NCBI GenBank assembly: GCA_964590995.1 | Contig: CAZPYY010000022.1 | Coordinates: forward strand, 1 to 14,808 | Length of the DNA stretch: 14,808 bases | DNA from: Susulua sp964590995 | GTDB taxonomy: Bacteria > Omnitrophota > Gorgyraeia > Duberdicusellales > 4484-171 | Direction of reading: 5' to 3' | Part shown: piece by piece, positions 4,994 to 14,030 of the stretch | How the letters are laid out: every line of letters begins with the position of its first letter | Numbering within the stretch: position 1 is the first letter of the stretch | The notes under the pieces: model-generated | Told to the model about the DNA's origin: nothing | Seen by the model: the letters and a program-made list of their open reading frames with translations, nothing else | The model's database searches: none | Made by a program: the position numbers and the translations under genes

Positions 4994-7429
4994 TTATTCT
5001 AATTCTCTCAGTCTTGCCTCGGCTATATTAGCCTCTTTAACACCCAAGCTAATTATCTTCTGATAAACTTTCTTAGCCTCTTCTTTTTTACCTATCTTCT
5101 CATAAATTCGGGCAATACGAAAGTACGCTTTAACGTCATACTTTGTGGAATTACTATTCCCAAGATCCCCTTGGTCAGAGAATGCATAAATGACTTTAAA
5201 GTACTCCTCTATTGCATCTTGCCCCCTATCAACCTTTTCTAAACATAACCCTAAGGTAAATCTTAACTCAGGATTATCTATATTCTCGGCAATTGCTCTT
5301 TGGAAAACCGTTATTGCCTGACGATAATCCTTCATCTCCTTCAGGAGAAAAGCTTTCTCGGCAAGAGCAACCTTAGAAATAGGGGGGGTTGATTCTATAA
5401 GATCGTCGTATAACTTTAAAGCTTTTTGGTTCTCCCCTCTCTGGAAAAGAATCTTTGCTAAATAGAGTTTACCCTTCAAAGCCAAAGGTGTCTGCCGCTT
5501 AGACAATCTTCCAAAATAACTTTGGGCTTTTTCTAGACTACCTCGATTCCAATAAAGATGGCCTAAGGAAAGCAAGGCTTCCTGGGCTGAAGAAGAATCT
5601 TTATAGTCGCTAATAACCTTCTTGTAATATTCCTCGGCCTCAAAATAGTTCTCTTCCTTCTCGCATACCCCCCCTAAATACAAAGCTACAGAGGCAGCAT
5701 ATTGTGAATGAGGGTATCGAGCGAGAAAATCCTTCCATACCTTCTTGGCTTTATCGAATGAAGACAAGTTAAGATATACATTACCCATATCAATGTATGC
5801 CAACTCAGCGATTTCTTTATCTTTAAACCTTCCGACTATTCTTTTGAAGACTAAAAGAGCTTGCTCATAATCCTTCTCATTGAAAAGGCACTTTCCATAA
5901 AGATAATTAACTTTGGAAATGAGATCATCTCGAGGAAATTTATTGATAAAATCATCCAATAAGCTCTTTGTCTTTACATAGTCTTCCCGGGAAAAATACC
6001 CGACAGCTAAGTAATATTGAACCTGGGGTATAAGTTTTGAAGAGGGAAAGTTGCTCTTAAGATTCTTTAGAGCTAAGAAGGCCTTCTCGAGATCCTTCTT
6101 TTTCAAAAAACACATTCCGATCTGAAATTGAACATAGTCAGCATATACTGTATTAGGTTGACTCTTCAAGATACTATTATAAATATCTAAAGCCTCCATG
6201 TATTTGCCAGTTTCCTGATAGGCATCAGCAATCTGAATCTGAGAGCTTGCTTTTACAATAGGATTGTCGGCATATTCTAAGGTACTCTTAAATTCATCTA
6301 TTGCCTTCTTGAATTTACCGTTCTTTAGGTAACACCAGGCCAAACCATAGTGAGCCTTGTTAACGCTCTCTGCATATTGTGAACCTTTAAAATTATCGAG
6401 TACATACTTATAAACGGAAATAGAATCGTTTAATCTACCCATCTCATAAAGAAGGTCAGCTTTATTTAGATAGGTGTCAATTAAAAAGTTACTCTTAGGA
6501 TAATCTCTTATGAAGATATTAACAGTCTCTAAGGCCTGGATGTAATCTCCAACCTTAAAGTAATAAACTCCTTGTGAGAAAAGACGTAATTCTTTATCCT
6601 TTATTTTATCGATGTTGCCCTTAGCCTCAATTTTGTCACCCCTTTCAATATAGGTGAACCCTAATCCCTGATAGATTAAATCTTTGAGTTCTAAATTGCG
6701 GCTACCTTTTAAAGCATTTTGATAGCTATCTAAAGCTTTGCTCCACTCTCCTTTAATGCAATAGCTTTCCCCGAGGTAGAAATACACCTTTGACCGAAGG
6801 GTTCCTTTAGGGAAATTTTTAATATATTTCTCCCCTAAAGATATAATCTGATCGTATTTTTTCTTCTGGAGATGAATGCTTAAAATCTGAGAATATGTAT
6901 TATTGGTTACTTCCTCTTGAGGGCATTCGGCAATGATTTTATTAAAGATCTCCTCAGCCACATCTGTTTTGCCTAGCTCAAAATTACAACTACCGGTCAA
7001 ATAATAAGCTTCCCAGATAAACTTAGAATCCGGATAATCATCTATAATCTTTTGAGTGTAGCTTAAGACCTCTTTGAAATCTCTCCCGCGGAAATAGATA
7101 ATACTTAACCAGTGATAGGTTTCACTGAGGATATCTCCTTTTTCTCCATTCCTCTCGATCTCAGTAAAAGTCTCTAGGGCTCTTGCGTAGTCTTCCTTAT
7201 GATAATAACACTTAGCTATATATAGTTTAGCCTCGTAAAACAAAGGGCTCTTGGGAAAATCTCCTATAAATTTCTTAAAGAGTGAGAGGGAAGCATCATA
7301 AAAGTCATCAGAAAAAGCTTTAGCTGCAATGTGAAATTTTTCTTCTTCTTTGCTGCCAGAGAAACCCGGAGAAGATGAAAATACTGATAATACTAAGACT
7401 AAGATAAGGATTCTTGAAATTCTCTGCAT
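4994..7429 (-). CDS. Secreted multi-TPR (tetratricopeptide repeat) protein
   Basis: This large protein of 811 residues begins with a Sec-type signal peptide (basic MQRISR, hydrophobic ILILVLVLSVFSS, then a small-residue region near 20-26), so it should be exported to the periplasm or outer membrane. The rest is almost entirely helical repeats of 33-37 residues, about 19-20 by eye. They show the TPR pattern A-x-x-x-Y-x-x-A-x-x-x-Y/F-x-x-(F/Y)P, for example DYPDSKFIWEAYYLTGSC and EKAFLALKNLKSNFPSSK. The FP/YP endings resemble BamD- and CpoB/YbgF-like repeats. TPR arrays act as scaffolds for protein partners, and no enzymatic domain is visible. It starts 11 bases after uvrA without a clear ribosome-binding site. 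The next gene is exbB, so an envelope role with the ExbBD motor is plausible but inferred. Confidence 0.8.
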   Translation of the reverse strand: MQRISRILILVLVLSVFSSSPGFSGSKEEEKFHIAAKAFSDDFYDASLSLFKKFIGDFPKSPLFYEAKLYIAKCYYHKEDYARALETFTEIERNGEKGDILSETYHWLSIIYFRGRDFKEVLSYTQKIIDDYPDSKFIWEAYYLTGSCNFELGKTDVAEEIFNKIIAECPQEEVTNNTYSQILSIHLQKKKYDQIISLGEKYIKNFPKGTLRSKVYFYLGESYCIKGEWSKALDSYQNALKGSRNLELKDLIYQGLGFTYIERGDKIEAKGNIDKIKDKELRLFSQGVYYFKVGDYIQALETVNIFIRDYPKSNFLIDTYLNKADLLYEMGRLNDSISVYKYVLDNFKGSQYAESVNKAHYGLAWCYLKNGKFKKAIDEFKSTLEYADNPIVKASSQIQIADAYQETGKYMEALDIYNSILKSQPNTVYADYVQFQIGMCFLKKKDLEKAFLALKNLKSNFPSSKLIPQVQYYLAVGYFSREDYVKTKSLLDDFINKFPRDDLISKVNYLYGKCLFNEKDYEQALLVFKRIVGRFKDKEIAELAYIDMGNVYLNLSSFDKAKKVWKDFLARYPHSQYAASVALYLGGVCEKEENYFEAEEYYKKVISDYKDSSSAQEALLSLGHLYWNRGSLEKAQSYFGRLSKRQTPLALKGKLYLAKILFQRGENQKALKLYDDLIESTPPISKVALAEKAFLLKEMKDYRQAITVFQRAIAENIDNPELRFTLGLCLEKVDRGQDAIEEYFKVIYAFSDQGDLGNSNSTKYDVKAYFRIARIYEKIGKKEEAKKVYQKIISLGVKEANIAEARLRELE

Positions 7430-7440
7430 ATTGTAAATTA

Positions 7441-10230
7441 CTAACCTAGTTTACCTTTTAAAAACTTTCCGGTATAAGAAGAAGGACAAGTTGCAACCTC
7501 TTCCGGTGTCCCGCAAACAACAACTCTTCCTCCGCTGTCTCCTCCCTCAGGACCTAAATCAATAACATAATCAGCACATTTTATCACATCTAAATTATGC
7601 TCTATAACTAAAATCGTATTTTTTTTATCGACTAAGCGGTGCAATACCGATAAAAGCTTTTTTATATCGTCAAAGTGCAAACCGGTTGTTGGTTCATCAA
7701 GAATATAAAGGGTCTTTCCGGTTGCTTTTTTCCGTAATTGAGAAGCAAGCTTAATCCTTTGGGCCTCCCCCCCGGAAAGCGTAGTAGCTGATTGCCCTAA
7801 ACCAATATAACCCAAACCAACATCTTTTAAGGTCTGTAAAATATTTTTTATCCGGGGAAAATTTATGAATAGTTCATAAGCCTCATCAACATTCATCTCT
7901 AACACATCGGATATACTTTTGCCTTTAAATTTTACCTCTAAAGTCTGCTTATTAAAGCGCTTGCCTGCGCAAACTTCACAAGGCACATAAACATCGGGAA
8001 GAAAGTGCATTTCAATCCTTTTCGTTCCTTCACCGCTACACTCCTGGCATCTTCCGCCAGAAACATTAAAACTAAAACGGGCCGGCTTATAACCACGCAT
8101 TCTTGCTTCTGGCAATCCTTGAAAAACCTCTCTTATGTAGGTAAATACTCCGGTGTATGTTACCGGATTAGAACGGGGGGTTCGGCCAATCGGAGACTGA
8201 TCTACAATAATTACCTTATCGATGTTTTTTAAACCAACTATCTCTTTGAATTCACCAGGCTTCTCCCGTGAATTGTAAAGACTCTTGGTCAAAGCTCTGT
8301 AAAGTATATCCTCTACTAAAGTCGACTTACCCGAACCAGAGACCCCGGTAACACAAATAAATGTTTCTAAAGGGATTTTTACGTCTATATTTTTCAAATT
8401 ATGTTCACGGGCACCTTGTATGTCTAAAGTTGACCTGACCCTATAGGGCCTCCTCTTGAGAGGCTTAGCTATCGACTCATCGCCTCTTAGATATTTAGCG
8501 GTTAAGGTATCCTGGGTAAATAGCTTCTCTCTTTCTCCGGAATAGACAACCCTCCCTCCTTTTATCCCTGCTCCTGGTCCCAAATCAACTACCCAGTCGC
8601 TGGAATGAATCATTTGCTCATCGTGCTCAACAACAATTATTGTATTACCTAGGTCTTTTAACTTTTTTAAGGTATTAATTAATTTGGCATCATCCCGAGA
8701 GTGTAGCCCAATTGTTGGTTCATCAAGAATATAGATCACTCCAGAAAGAGATGAGCCTACTTGAGTAGCCAGCCTTATCCTTTGGGCCTCCCCTCCGGAA
8801 AGTGTAGAACTTAATCTATCCAGGGAAAGATAAGCTAATCCTACATTAATACAAAAACTAAGACGCTTTTCTATTTCTTTTACAATTGGTGCGGCAATTT
8901 TCTCCTCAGAGCCTCTAAGTTCCAACGAAGAGAAAAATTCAAAACATTCTTTGATGCTCAACTTTACTACATCCCATATAGATTTACCGCCTACATACAC
9001 ACTCAAAGCCTCTGAGCGCAAACGTTGACCTAGACACTTTGGGCAAGCTAGCTTTGACATATATTTAGATATCTCTGTCTTTCGATATTGACTATCAGTA
9101 GTATTGAATAATCTTTCTAAATTAGGAATGACTCCCTCGAAAGGCTTATCCCAAACATAAGTATCTTCATCACCGTAAAGAATCTTCTTCCTTATTTTCT
9201 TTGAAAGACGATTAAAAGGAGTATCCATTGATATTTTTAAGCCTTTTGATAATTCTCTAAGGAGTGCTCTGTAGTACATAATATAACCTCGGCTGCCTCT
9301 TCGCCAAGCTGCAATCGCTCCTTCTCGTAAAGCCTTTTCTTTCTCAGGAACAATAAGATCAGGGTCAAATTCCAATTTTATGCCTAACCCATTGCAATCC
9401 GGGCATGCTCCATAAGGAGAGTTAAAAGAAAACTTTCTTGGCTCCATCTCGCCCAAAGACATCCCACAATTGTGGCAGCTTAATTGAGTATTAAATAAAA
9501 ACTCTTTAGAGTTGCTATTATCAACTATCAAACAAAACCCTTGGGAGTGCTTTAGGGCTGTCTCTACAGAATCAGCAATCCTATCCTTATAATCTGCCGA
9601 AACCTTAATTCTATCGACAACAATCTCAATGTTATGCAACTTATACCGGTCGAGTTTTAACTTATCTTCCAACTCACAGATCTTGGCATCAATTCTTACC
9701 CGAGCAAAACCCTCCTTAAGCAGCCTCTTAAATAGAGCTTGGTAGAGGCCCTTTTTACCTCTGACTATCGGAGAAAGAATAAGTATCTTATGATTTTCAG
9801 GAATTTGCATCACCTTATCAATTATCTCCTGGGGTGTTTGTTTAGTGATTTGCCTTGAACAGTGAGGACAATAAGGTTTACCAATACGGGCAAAGAGTAA
9901 ACGCAAATAATCATAAACCTCGGTTTGAGTAGCCACAATGGAGCGAGGTGAACCGCCGGCAGTTCTTTGCTCAATGGCTATTGCCGGAGAAAGCCCTTCA
10001 ATATGCTCGACATCTGGTTTCTGGAGCTGCTCTAAGAACTGACGGGCATAACTAGAGAGACTCTCTACATATCGGCGTTGCCCCTCAGCATAAATAGTAT
10101 CAAAGGCTAAAGATGATTTACCCGAACCAGAGGGGCCAGTAACTACAGTCAGCTTATTCTTGGGTATTTTTAAGTTAACCTTCTTTAAGTTATGCTCCTT
10201 AGCGCCCTTTATAATTATATGGTTATCCAT
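7441..10230 (-). CDS. uvrA: UvrABC excinuclease subunit A
   Basis: This is the damage-recognition ATPase of nucleotide excision repair, which acts as a dimer and loads UvrB on distorted DNA. At 929 residues it is normal length. It has two ABC ATPase modules. Module 1 has Walker A GPSGSGKS (32-39), signature LSGGEAQRI (476-484) and Walker B ILDEPTIGLH (from 500). Module 2 has GVSGSGKS (628-635), LSGGEAQRI (817-825) and ILDEPTTGLH (from 842). Zinc modules are C251/C254/C275/C278 and C727/C730/C750/C753, with extra CPHC and CPKC pairs at 121-124 and 395-398. All catalytic elements are intact. No LexA-type box was recognised upstream. The gene follows nadX after a 97-base gap, and the TPR gene begins 11 bases after its stop. 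Confidence 0.98.
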   Translation of the reverse strand: MDNHIIIKGAKEHNLKKVNLKIPKNKLTVVTGPSGSGKSSLAFDTIYAEGQRRYVESLSSYARQFLEQLQKPDVEHIEGLSPAIAIEQRTAGGSPRSIVATQTEVYDYLRLLFARIGKPYCPHCSRQITKQTPQEIIDKVMQIPENHKILILSPIVRGKKGLYQALFKRLLKEGFARVRIDAKICELEDKLKLDRYKLHNIEIVVDRIKVSADYKDRIADSVETALKHSQGFCLIVDNSNSKEFLFNTQLSCHNCGMSLGEMEPRKFSFNSPYGACPDCNGLGIKLEFDPDLIVPEKEKALREGAIAAWRRGSRGYIMYYRALLRELSKGLKISMDTPFNRLSKKIRKKILYGDEDTYVWDKPFEGVIPNLERLFNTTDSQYRKTEISKYMSKLACPKCLGQRLRSEALSVYVGGKSIWDVVKLSIKECFEFFSSLELRGSEEKIAAPIVKEIEKRLSFCINVGLAYLSLDRLSSTLSGGEAQRIRLATQVGSSLSGVIYILDEPTIGLHSRDDAKLINTLKKLKDLGNTIIVVEHDEQMIHSSDWVVDLGPGAGIKGGRVVYSGEREKLFTQDTLTAKYLRGDESIAKPLKRRPYRVRSTLDIQGAREHNLKNIDVKIPLETFICVTGVSGSGKSTLVEDILYRALTKSLYNSREKPGEFKEIVGLKNIDKVIIVDQSPIGRTPRSNPVTYTGVFTYIREVFQGLPEARMRGYKPARFSFNVSGGRCQECSGEGTKRIEMHFLPDVYVPCEVCAGKRFNKQTLEVKFKGKSISDVLEMNVDEAYELFINFPRIKNILQTLKDVGLGYIGLGQSATTLSGGEAQRIKLASQLRKKATGKTLYILDEPTTGLHFDDIKKLLSVLHRLVDKKNTILVIEHNLDVIKCADYVIDLGPEGGDSGGRVVVCGTPEEVATCPSSYTGKFLKGKLG

Positions 10231-10249
10231 AATCTAGTCATTTTGCTTC

Positions 10250-10303
10250 TTTGGTTTATTTAGTTTTGAAAAAATAATAACTACACAAACCGTATAAACC
10301 AAA
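10250..10303. repeat. 10-bp inverted repeat framing the uvrA promoter region
   Basis: Plus-strand arms TTTGGTTTAT (10250-10259) and ATAAACCAAA (10294-10303) are exact inverted copies separated by 34 bases. They lie in the 97-base gap between nadX and uvrA. The upstream arm (on the minus strand) overlaps the candidate -35 and the other arm lies in the predicted leader. The loop is too long and the arms too AT-rich for a terminator. A paired operator or chance are both possible. Confidence 0.5.
10274..10302 (-). promoter_or_regulatory. Possible promoter of uvrA
   Basis: The minus strand has TATTAT (10274-10279), five of six matches to the -10 consensus, with TTGGTT (10297-10302) 17 bases upstream, three of six to TTGACA. 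It is the best candidate in the 97-base gap before uvrA and would give a leader of about 37 bases. In such AT-rich sequence a match of this quality can arise by chance. Confidence 0.3.
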
Positions 10304-10327
10304 AAATAATATTAACTATACAACTTA

Positions 10328-11146
10328 TTAGCTTCCGATTTTTAAAGGAGAAAAAATCTTCTTTAATAACTGCTGCGTGGAAAGAATAGCTAAGGCGCTT
10401 GTCTTCGGGTTTGTTTTTGAAGGGATATTTTCTACTCTTATGCTTAATTTAGCTTCCTCGGAATCCACAACGATATGATGGACGTTTCTCTTTAGCTTTG
10501 GATCAGCCTTTATGCAAACCTTGACCCTCTTGAAAGCTGAAGCCAAAGATATGGCAACTGCAACGTTTATATTCTTGGGAAAATATTTTATCGCTTCTTT
10601 TACGCCCCCTCTAAACACAATCTTTACTTTCCTTAGATTTGTTAAATTAATCTTCTTCTTCTTCAAATAATCAGCACCGATAAGCCCACGTGGTGGTTTA
10701 GAAGTAGTTAAAGATACTTTCTTAATATTCCCCATACTTAAAGCACCTAAGCCATCTATCCCTGAAACTGCTCCTGAAGAAACGTAGATGTTTATCCCCC
10801 TTTTAGCTGCTTCTTTTAAGAGGGGAGCTTTATCAATAAGAGCACCCACGCTAAGAATTATTAAGTCTTTGCGGTAGGTAATTACTTTCTTAAGAAGAAA
10901 ACTAGCTGCTGCACCGGAAGCAGTCTCAATAACTAAATCTACCTTTTTAACCAAAGCAACAGTATCATATATCTTAGGTGCCGAACGTAATTTCTTCTGC
11001 AGATCCCTAGCTGCCTTAATATCTTTATCAGCTAAGGCATAGACAACTGCTGAAGAAGAGAGTTTCTTATCAATATATGAACCGACCCCCCCTCCAATAG
11101 CTCCGCAACCAACTATTCCTATTTTTACTATCTTATCTTTTGGCAT
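10328..11146 (-). CDS. nadX: L-aspartate dehydrogenase NadX
   Basis: This enzyme oxidises L-aspartate with NAD(P)+ to iminoaspartate, the first step of de novo NAD synthesis, in place of the flavin oxidase NadB. The 272-residue protein starts with a Rossmann nucleotide-binding motif, KIGIVGCGAIGGGVG (8-22). The family features SSGAVSGIDGLGAL (123-136), LTTSKPP (146-152), YFPKNINVAVAISLA (188-202), NVHHIVVDSEEAKL (221-234, with the likely catalytic histidine) and NPKTSALAILS (246-256) are all visible. The length is normal. It overlaps panC by 14 bases and is the last gene of the nadE-folK-panC-nadX run, so two NAD-pathway genes flank the other cofactor genes. No Shine-Dalgarno sequence is seen, so coupling to panC is likely. 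Paralogues are close, but the motif set favours NadX. Confidence 0.88.
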   Translation of the reverse strand: MPKDKIVKIGIVGCGAIGGGVGSYIDKKLSSSAVVYALADKDIKAARDLQKKLRSAPKIYDTVALVKKVDLVIETASGAAASFLLKKVITYRKDLIILSVGALIDKAPLLKEAAKRGINIYVSSGAVSGIDGLGALSMGNIKKVSLTTSKPPRGLIGADYLKKKKINLTNLRKVKIVFRGGVKEAIKYFPKNINVAVAISLASAFKRVKVCIKADPKLKRNVHHIVVDSEEAKLSIRVENIPSKTNPKTSALAILSTQQLLKKIFSPLKIGS

Positions 11147-11987
11147 TTAAAATAATATTATCGATTAACCGCACTCTTTTAATGTAAACAGCCAAGGTGA
11201 TTAAAACCTTGCTTCTTATCTTCTTCACCTTTTTTAGGTTATCGGGGTCGACTATTTCTATGTAGTCTATTCTAGCTAATTCTGTAGATTTTACAAGCTG
11301 TTTCATCTGGCTAATCACCCTTTTTGGATCCCTTTCCCCTGATTTTATAAGCTTTTTAGCTAAGACTAAAGCTTGATAGAGACAGCGGCTGCTTTTTCGA
11401 GCCTGGCCCTTTAAATAGCTGTTTCTAGAACTCATAGCTAAATTGTCCTGCTCCCGTATAATAGGCAAAGCCCTTATCTTGATTGGAAAATTAAAGTCTT
11501 TTACTAGTTCTTTTACAATAAGGGTTTGCTGATAATCTTTCTGACCAAAATAAGCAATATCCGGTTTGACAATATTGAATAACTTCACAAGAATAGTGCA
11601 TACTCCTTTAAAATGTCCCGGCCGTGACTTTCCGCACAAAACCTTGCTTAAATTGCTCTCATCAGCATAGACAGAGACTCCACCAGAAGGATACATCGTG
11701 CTTACTTTAGGGAAAAAGAGCAAGTCAACGCCTTCATTCTTCAACTGTCTCTTATCTTTGGCAAGATTTCTGGGATAACGCCTGTAGTCCTCTCCAGCAC
11801 CAAATTGAGTAGGATTTATAAAAATACTCGCTATTAAAAAATCACACTCCTTTCTTGATCTCTTAACTAAAGAAAGGTGCCCTTTATGCAAAGCTCCCAT
11901 AGTAGGAACAAAACCGATTATTTTACCCACCTTACTTTCCTTGCCGGAAACCTCCCTTACCTTCTCAATGCTTCTGGTGATAACCAT
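11133..11987 (-). CDS. panC: Pantothenate synthetase (pantoate--beta-alanine ligase)
   Basis: This ATP-dependent enzyme joins pantoate and beta-alanine to form pantothenate, the precursor of coenzyme A. The 284-residue length is typical. All family motifs are present: VPTMGALHKGHLSLV with the two HxGH-type histidines (27-41), SIFINPTQFG (55-63), RPGHFKGV (122-129), YFGQKDYQQ (146-154) and the KMSKS-like AMSSRNSYL (184-192). Its ATG lies inside the end of folK (23-base overlap) and its stop inside nadX (14 bases), indicating tight co-translation. panB and panD are not in the window. Confidence 0.97.
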   Translation of the reverse strand: MVITRSIEKVREVSGKESKVGKIIGFVPTMGALHKGHLSLVKRSRKECDFLIASIFINPTQFGAGEDYRRYPRNLAKDKRQLKNEGVDLLFFPKVSTMYPSGGVSVYADESNLSKVLCGKSRPGHFKGVCTILVKLFNIVKPDIAYFGQKDYQQTLIVKELVKDFNFPIKIRALPIIREQDNLAMSSRNSYLKGQARKSSRCLYQALVLAKKLIKSGERDPKRVISQMKQLVKSTELARIDYIEIVDPDNLKKVKKIRSKVLITLAVYIKRVRLIDNIILNAKR

Positions 11988-12411
11988 GTTTTATTAATTT
12001 ATTTTTTAATTCCGGTTCAATCTCTAAAAGTGGCTCTATTACGAATTTGCGCTCAAACATCCGGGGGTGAGGAACCTTTAACTCAGGCTCATCTATTACC
12101 TCTTCCCCATATAAGAGAATATCTAAATCAATTGTCCGGGGAGCATTCTTGAATAAACGAACCCTTCCTAAACTATCCTCGATGCTTTGCATCTCCTTTA
12201 ATAGATCTAAAGCAACCAAATTCGTCTCTAGCTTTATAACTGCATTTAAGTACTTTCCCTGACCCGTAGCGTTTTGAGGCTCAGTTTCAATCATTGATGA
12301 TACTTTCTCGACAGTAATATTTGAAGCTTCTTTTAGGCAATCAATTGCCTTATTAATACAATCTTCTCTATCGCCTAAATTAGAGCCAAGACCTATAAAG
12401 ACTACCGGCAT
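11965..12411 (-). CDS. folK: 2-amino-4-hydroxy-6-hydroxymethyldihydropteridine pyrophosphokinase (HPPK)
   Basis: HPPK transfers pyrophosphate from ATP to the pterin alcohol in folate synthesis. The 148-residue protein has the family's start FIGLGSNLGDRE (5-16). The pterin/ATP site follows: TEPQNATGQGKYLNAV, then RVRLFKNAPRTIDLDILLYG with the metal-binding DxD (95 and 97), and VPHPRM (113-118). The length is normal for a stand-alone enzyme with no FolB or FolP fusion. The gene follows the nadE stop after 6 bases and overlaps panC by 23. The last residues (HGYHQKH) are translated from the region where panC begins, so overlap may shape its C-terminus. Confidence 0.95.
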   Translation of the reverse strand: MPVVFIGLGSNLGDREDCINKAIDCLKEASNITVEKVSSMIETEPQNATGQGKYLNAVIKLETNLVALDLLKEMQSIEDSLGRVRLFKNAPRTIDLDILLYGEEVIDEPELKVPHPRMFERKFVIEPLLEIEPELKNKLIKHGYHQKH

Positions 12412-12417
12412 TTTTAA

Positions 12418-14022
12418 CTATTGGGAAAACTTATTTGTAATCGGCATGCGTGTATCTTTACCAAAAGCACGGGGGGTAATTTTTATGCCTACAGGCGCTT
12501 GGCGGCGCTTATATTCATTGAAATCAACCATCTCAATTGCTCTCTTAACCAAACTTTTCTTAAATCCCTTTTTAGTTATCTCATCTAAAGAGTGATGTTC
12601 TTCCACATATAATTTGAGGATAGGATCAAGTAACTCGTAGGGCGGAAGGCTATCAGTATCTTTTTGGCCGAACTTGAGCTCTGCCGAAGGAGCTCTTTTT
12701 ATCGTTGAGCTTGGAATAACTTTCTTGGAATTAATCTTATTTATATACCTTGCTATCCTATATACCAGCATTTTGTATACATCGCTTAAAATGCCAAATC
12801 CACCAACCATATCGCCGTAAAGCGTACAATAACCACAAGAAACTTCGCTCTTATTGCCGGTATTAAGCACAAGATATCCGAATTTGTTGGAGAAAGCCAT
12901 TAGAATATTTCCGCGAATTCTAGCCTGAAGGTTTTCTTCTGCTCTATGCCTCTTGCCACTCCCCAAATAAGGTTTAAGGTCTTTAAGATAAGTTTGTAAA
13001 GTATTATCGATTCTCACCACAGAATGTTTTATCCCTAAATTCTTGCATATTTGCTTTGCATCGCGAAGTGTACCTTCGGAAGTATAAAGTGAAGGCATAA
13101 TAAGGCCATAGACATGCTCTTTACCCAAGGTCTCCTTAGCTAAAGCAGCTACAACTGCAGAATCAATTCCTCCGCTTACCCCTACAACCACCTTTTTAAA
13201 TCCATTCTTCTTAACATAATCACCAAGGCCCAGCCGTAATGCTGAAAATGCTTCTTGGGTCTCGTTAACAACAACCTTTTTAAGAGGGTACTTTTTCCCC
13301 TCATTGAGATTGAAAATAAGTAAGTCTTCAGAGAATCTCTTTGCAACAGCAATAAGTTTACCTGAAGGCGAAATAATCTTGCTGGTTCCATCAAAGACTA
13401 GCTCATCCTGGCCCCCCACTAAATTACAATAGAGCACAAAACTCCTTGTTCTTTTAGCAGCATGAGATAAAACCTTCTCCCTAATGCTCACCTTACCCAA
13501 ATGAAATGGCGAAGCAGAAATATTAATCACAAAATCAGGAGATTTTTCTCTTAAAGAATTAATAAACTTCTCTTCCCAAATATCTTCACAAATACTCACC
13601 GCAAACGAATAGCCTTTAATGGTATATACTGCTAATTTGTTACTTGAAGAGAAGTACCTCTTCTCGTCAAAAACTCCATAATTAGGCAGAATATTTTTCC
13701 GGTAAATACTGGCTATCTTACTGTTACGGATTAAGGCACAAGAATTGTATATGGCACCCCCTTTCTTATCTACAAACCCAACCAAAACAGCTATGCCTCT
13801 GCACTCTTTCTTTATAGAACTTAAAACCTCTATATTCTTAGCAATAAAATGGTTTTTTAGGAGCAAATCCTCAGGGGGATATCCAGGTAAGGCTAGCTCA
13901 GGAAAGACCACCAAATCTGCGCCTTTTTTCCTTGCTTCTCTTATAAAGGCAATAATTTTAGCGCGATTCTGCTTTAGGTCTCCAACGGTAGGATTAATTT
14001 GGGCTAAGGCAATCTTAATCAT
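12418..14022 (-). CDS. nadE: Glutamine-dependent NAD+ synthetase
   Basis: This final step of NAD synthesis amidates deamido-NAD using glutamine and ATP. The 534-residue protein is the two-domain form. An N-terminal carbon-nitrogen hydrolase domain (1-260) has the triad E42 (VVFPELALPGY), K109 (YRKNILPNYG) and C145 (SICEDIWE). It releases ammonia from glutamine and passes it to the C-terminal synthetase domain. That domain has the PP-loop VGVSGGIDSAVVAAL (280-294), then ENLQARIRGNILMA and LNTGNKSEVSCGYCTLYGDM. All active-site residues are intact. The ATG at 14022-14020 is preceded by AGGA four bases upstream and by a TATAAT that suggests a promoter right at the start codon. It heads the folK, panC, nadX run and lies 32 bases after lgt. 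Confidence 0.97.
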   Translation of the reverse strand: MIKIALAQINPTVGDLKQNRAKIIAFIREARKKGADLVVFPELALPGYPPEDLLLKNHFIAKNIEVLSSIKKECRGIAVLVGFVDKKGGAIYNSCALIRNSKIASIYRKNILPNYGVFDEKRYFSSSNKLAVYTIKGYSFAVSICEDIWEEKFINSLREKSPDFVINISASPFHLGKVSIREKVLSHAAKRTRSFVLYCNLVGGQDELVFDGTSKIISPSGKLIAVAKRFSEDLLIFNLNEGKKYPLKKVVVNETQEAFSALRLGLGDYVKKNGFKKVVVGVSGGIDSAVVAALAKETLGKEHVYGLIMPSLYTSEGTLRDAKQICKNLGIKHSVVRIDNTLQTYLKDLKPYLGSGKRHRAEENLQARIRGNILMAFSNKFGYLVLNTGNKSEVSCGYCTLYGDMVGGFGILSDVYKMLVYRIARYINKINSKKVIPSSTIKRAPSAELKFGQKDTDSLPPYELLDPILKLYVEEHHSLDEITKKGFKKSLVKRAIEMVDFNEYKRRQAPVGIKITPRAFGKDTRMPITNKFSQ

Positions 14023-14030
14023 AATGTCCT

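Noticed and set aside
7441..10230. Repeated DNA motifs near 7760 and 8790 (both LSGGEAQRI-encoding)
   Set aside because: They are the two homologous ABC signature motifs of UvrA and do not indicate a recent duplication or mobile element.
13182..13394. 70-codon minus-strand frame inside nadE
   Set aside because: It overlaps the intact NAD synthetase frame with all catalytic motifs, so it is an out-of-frame shadow.
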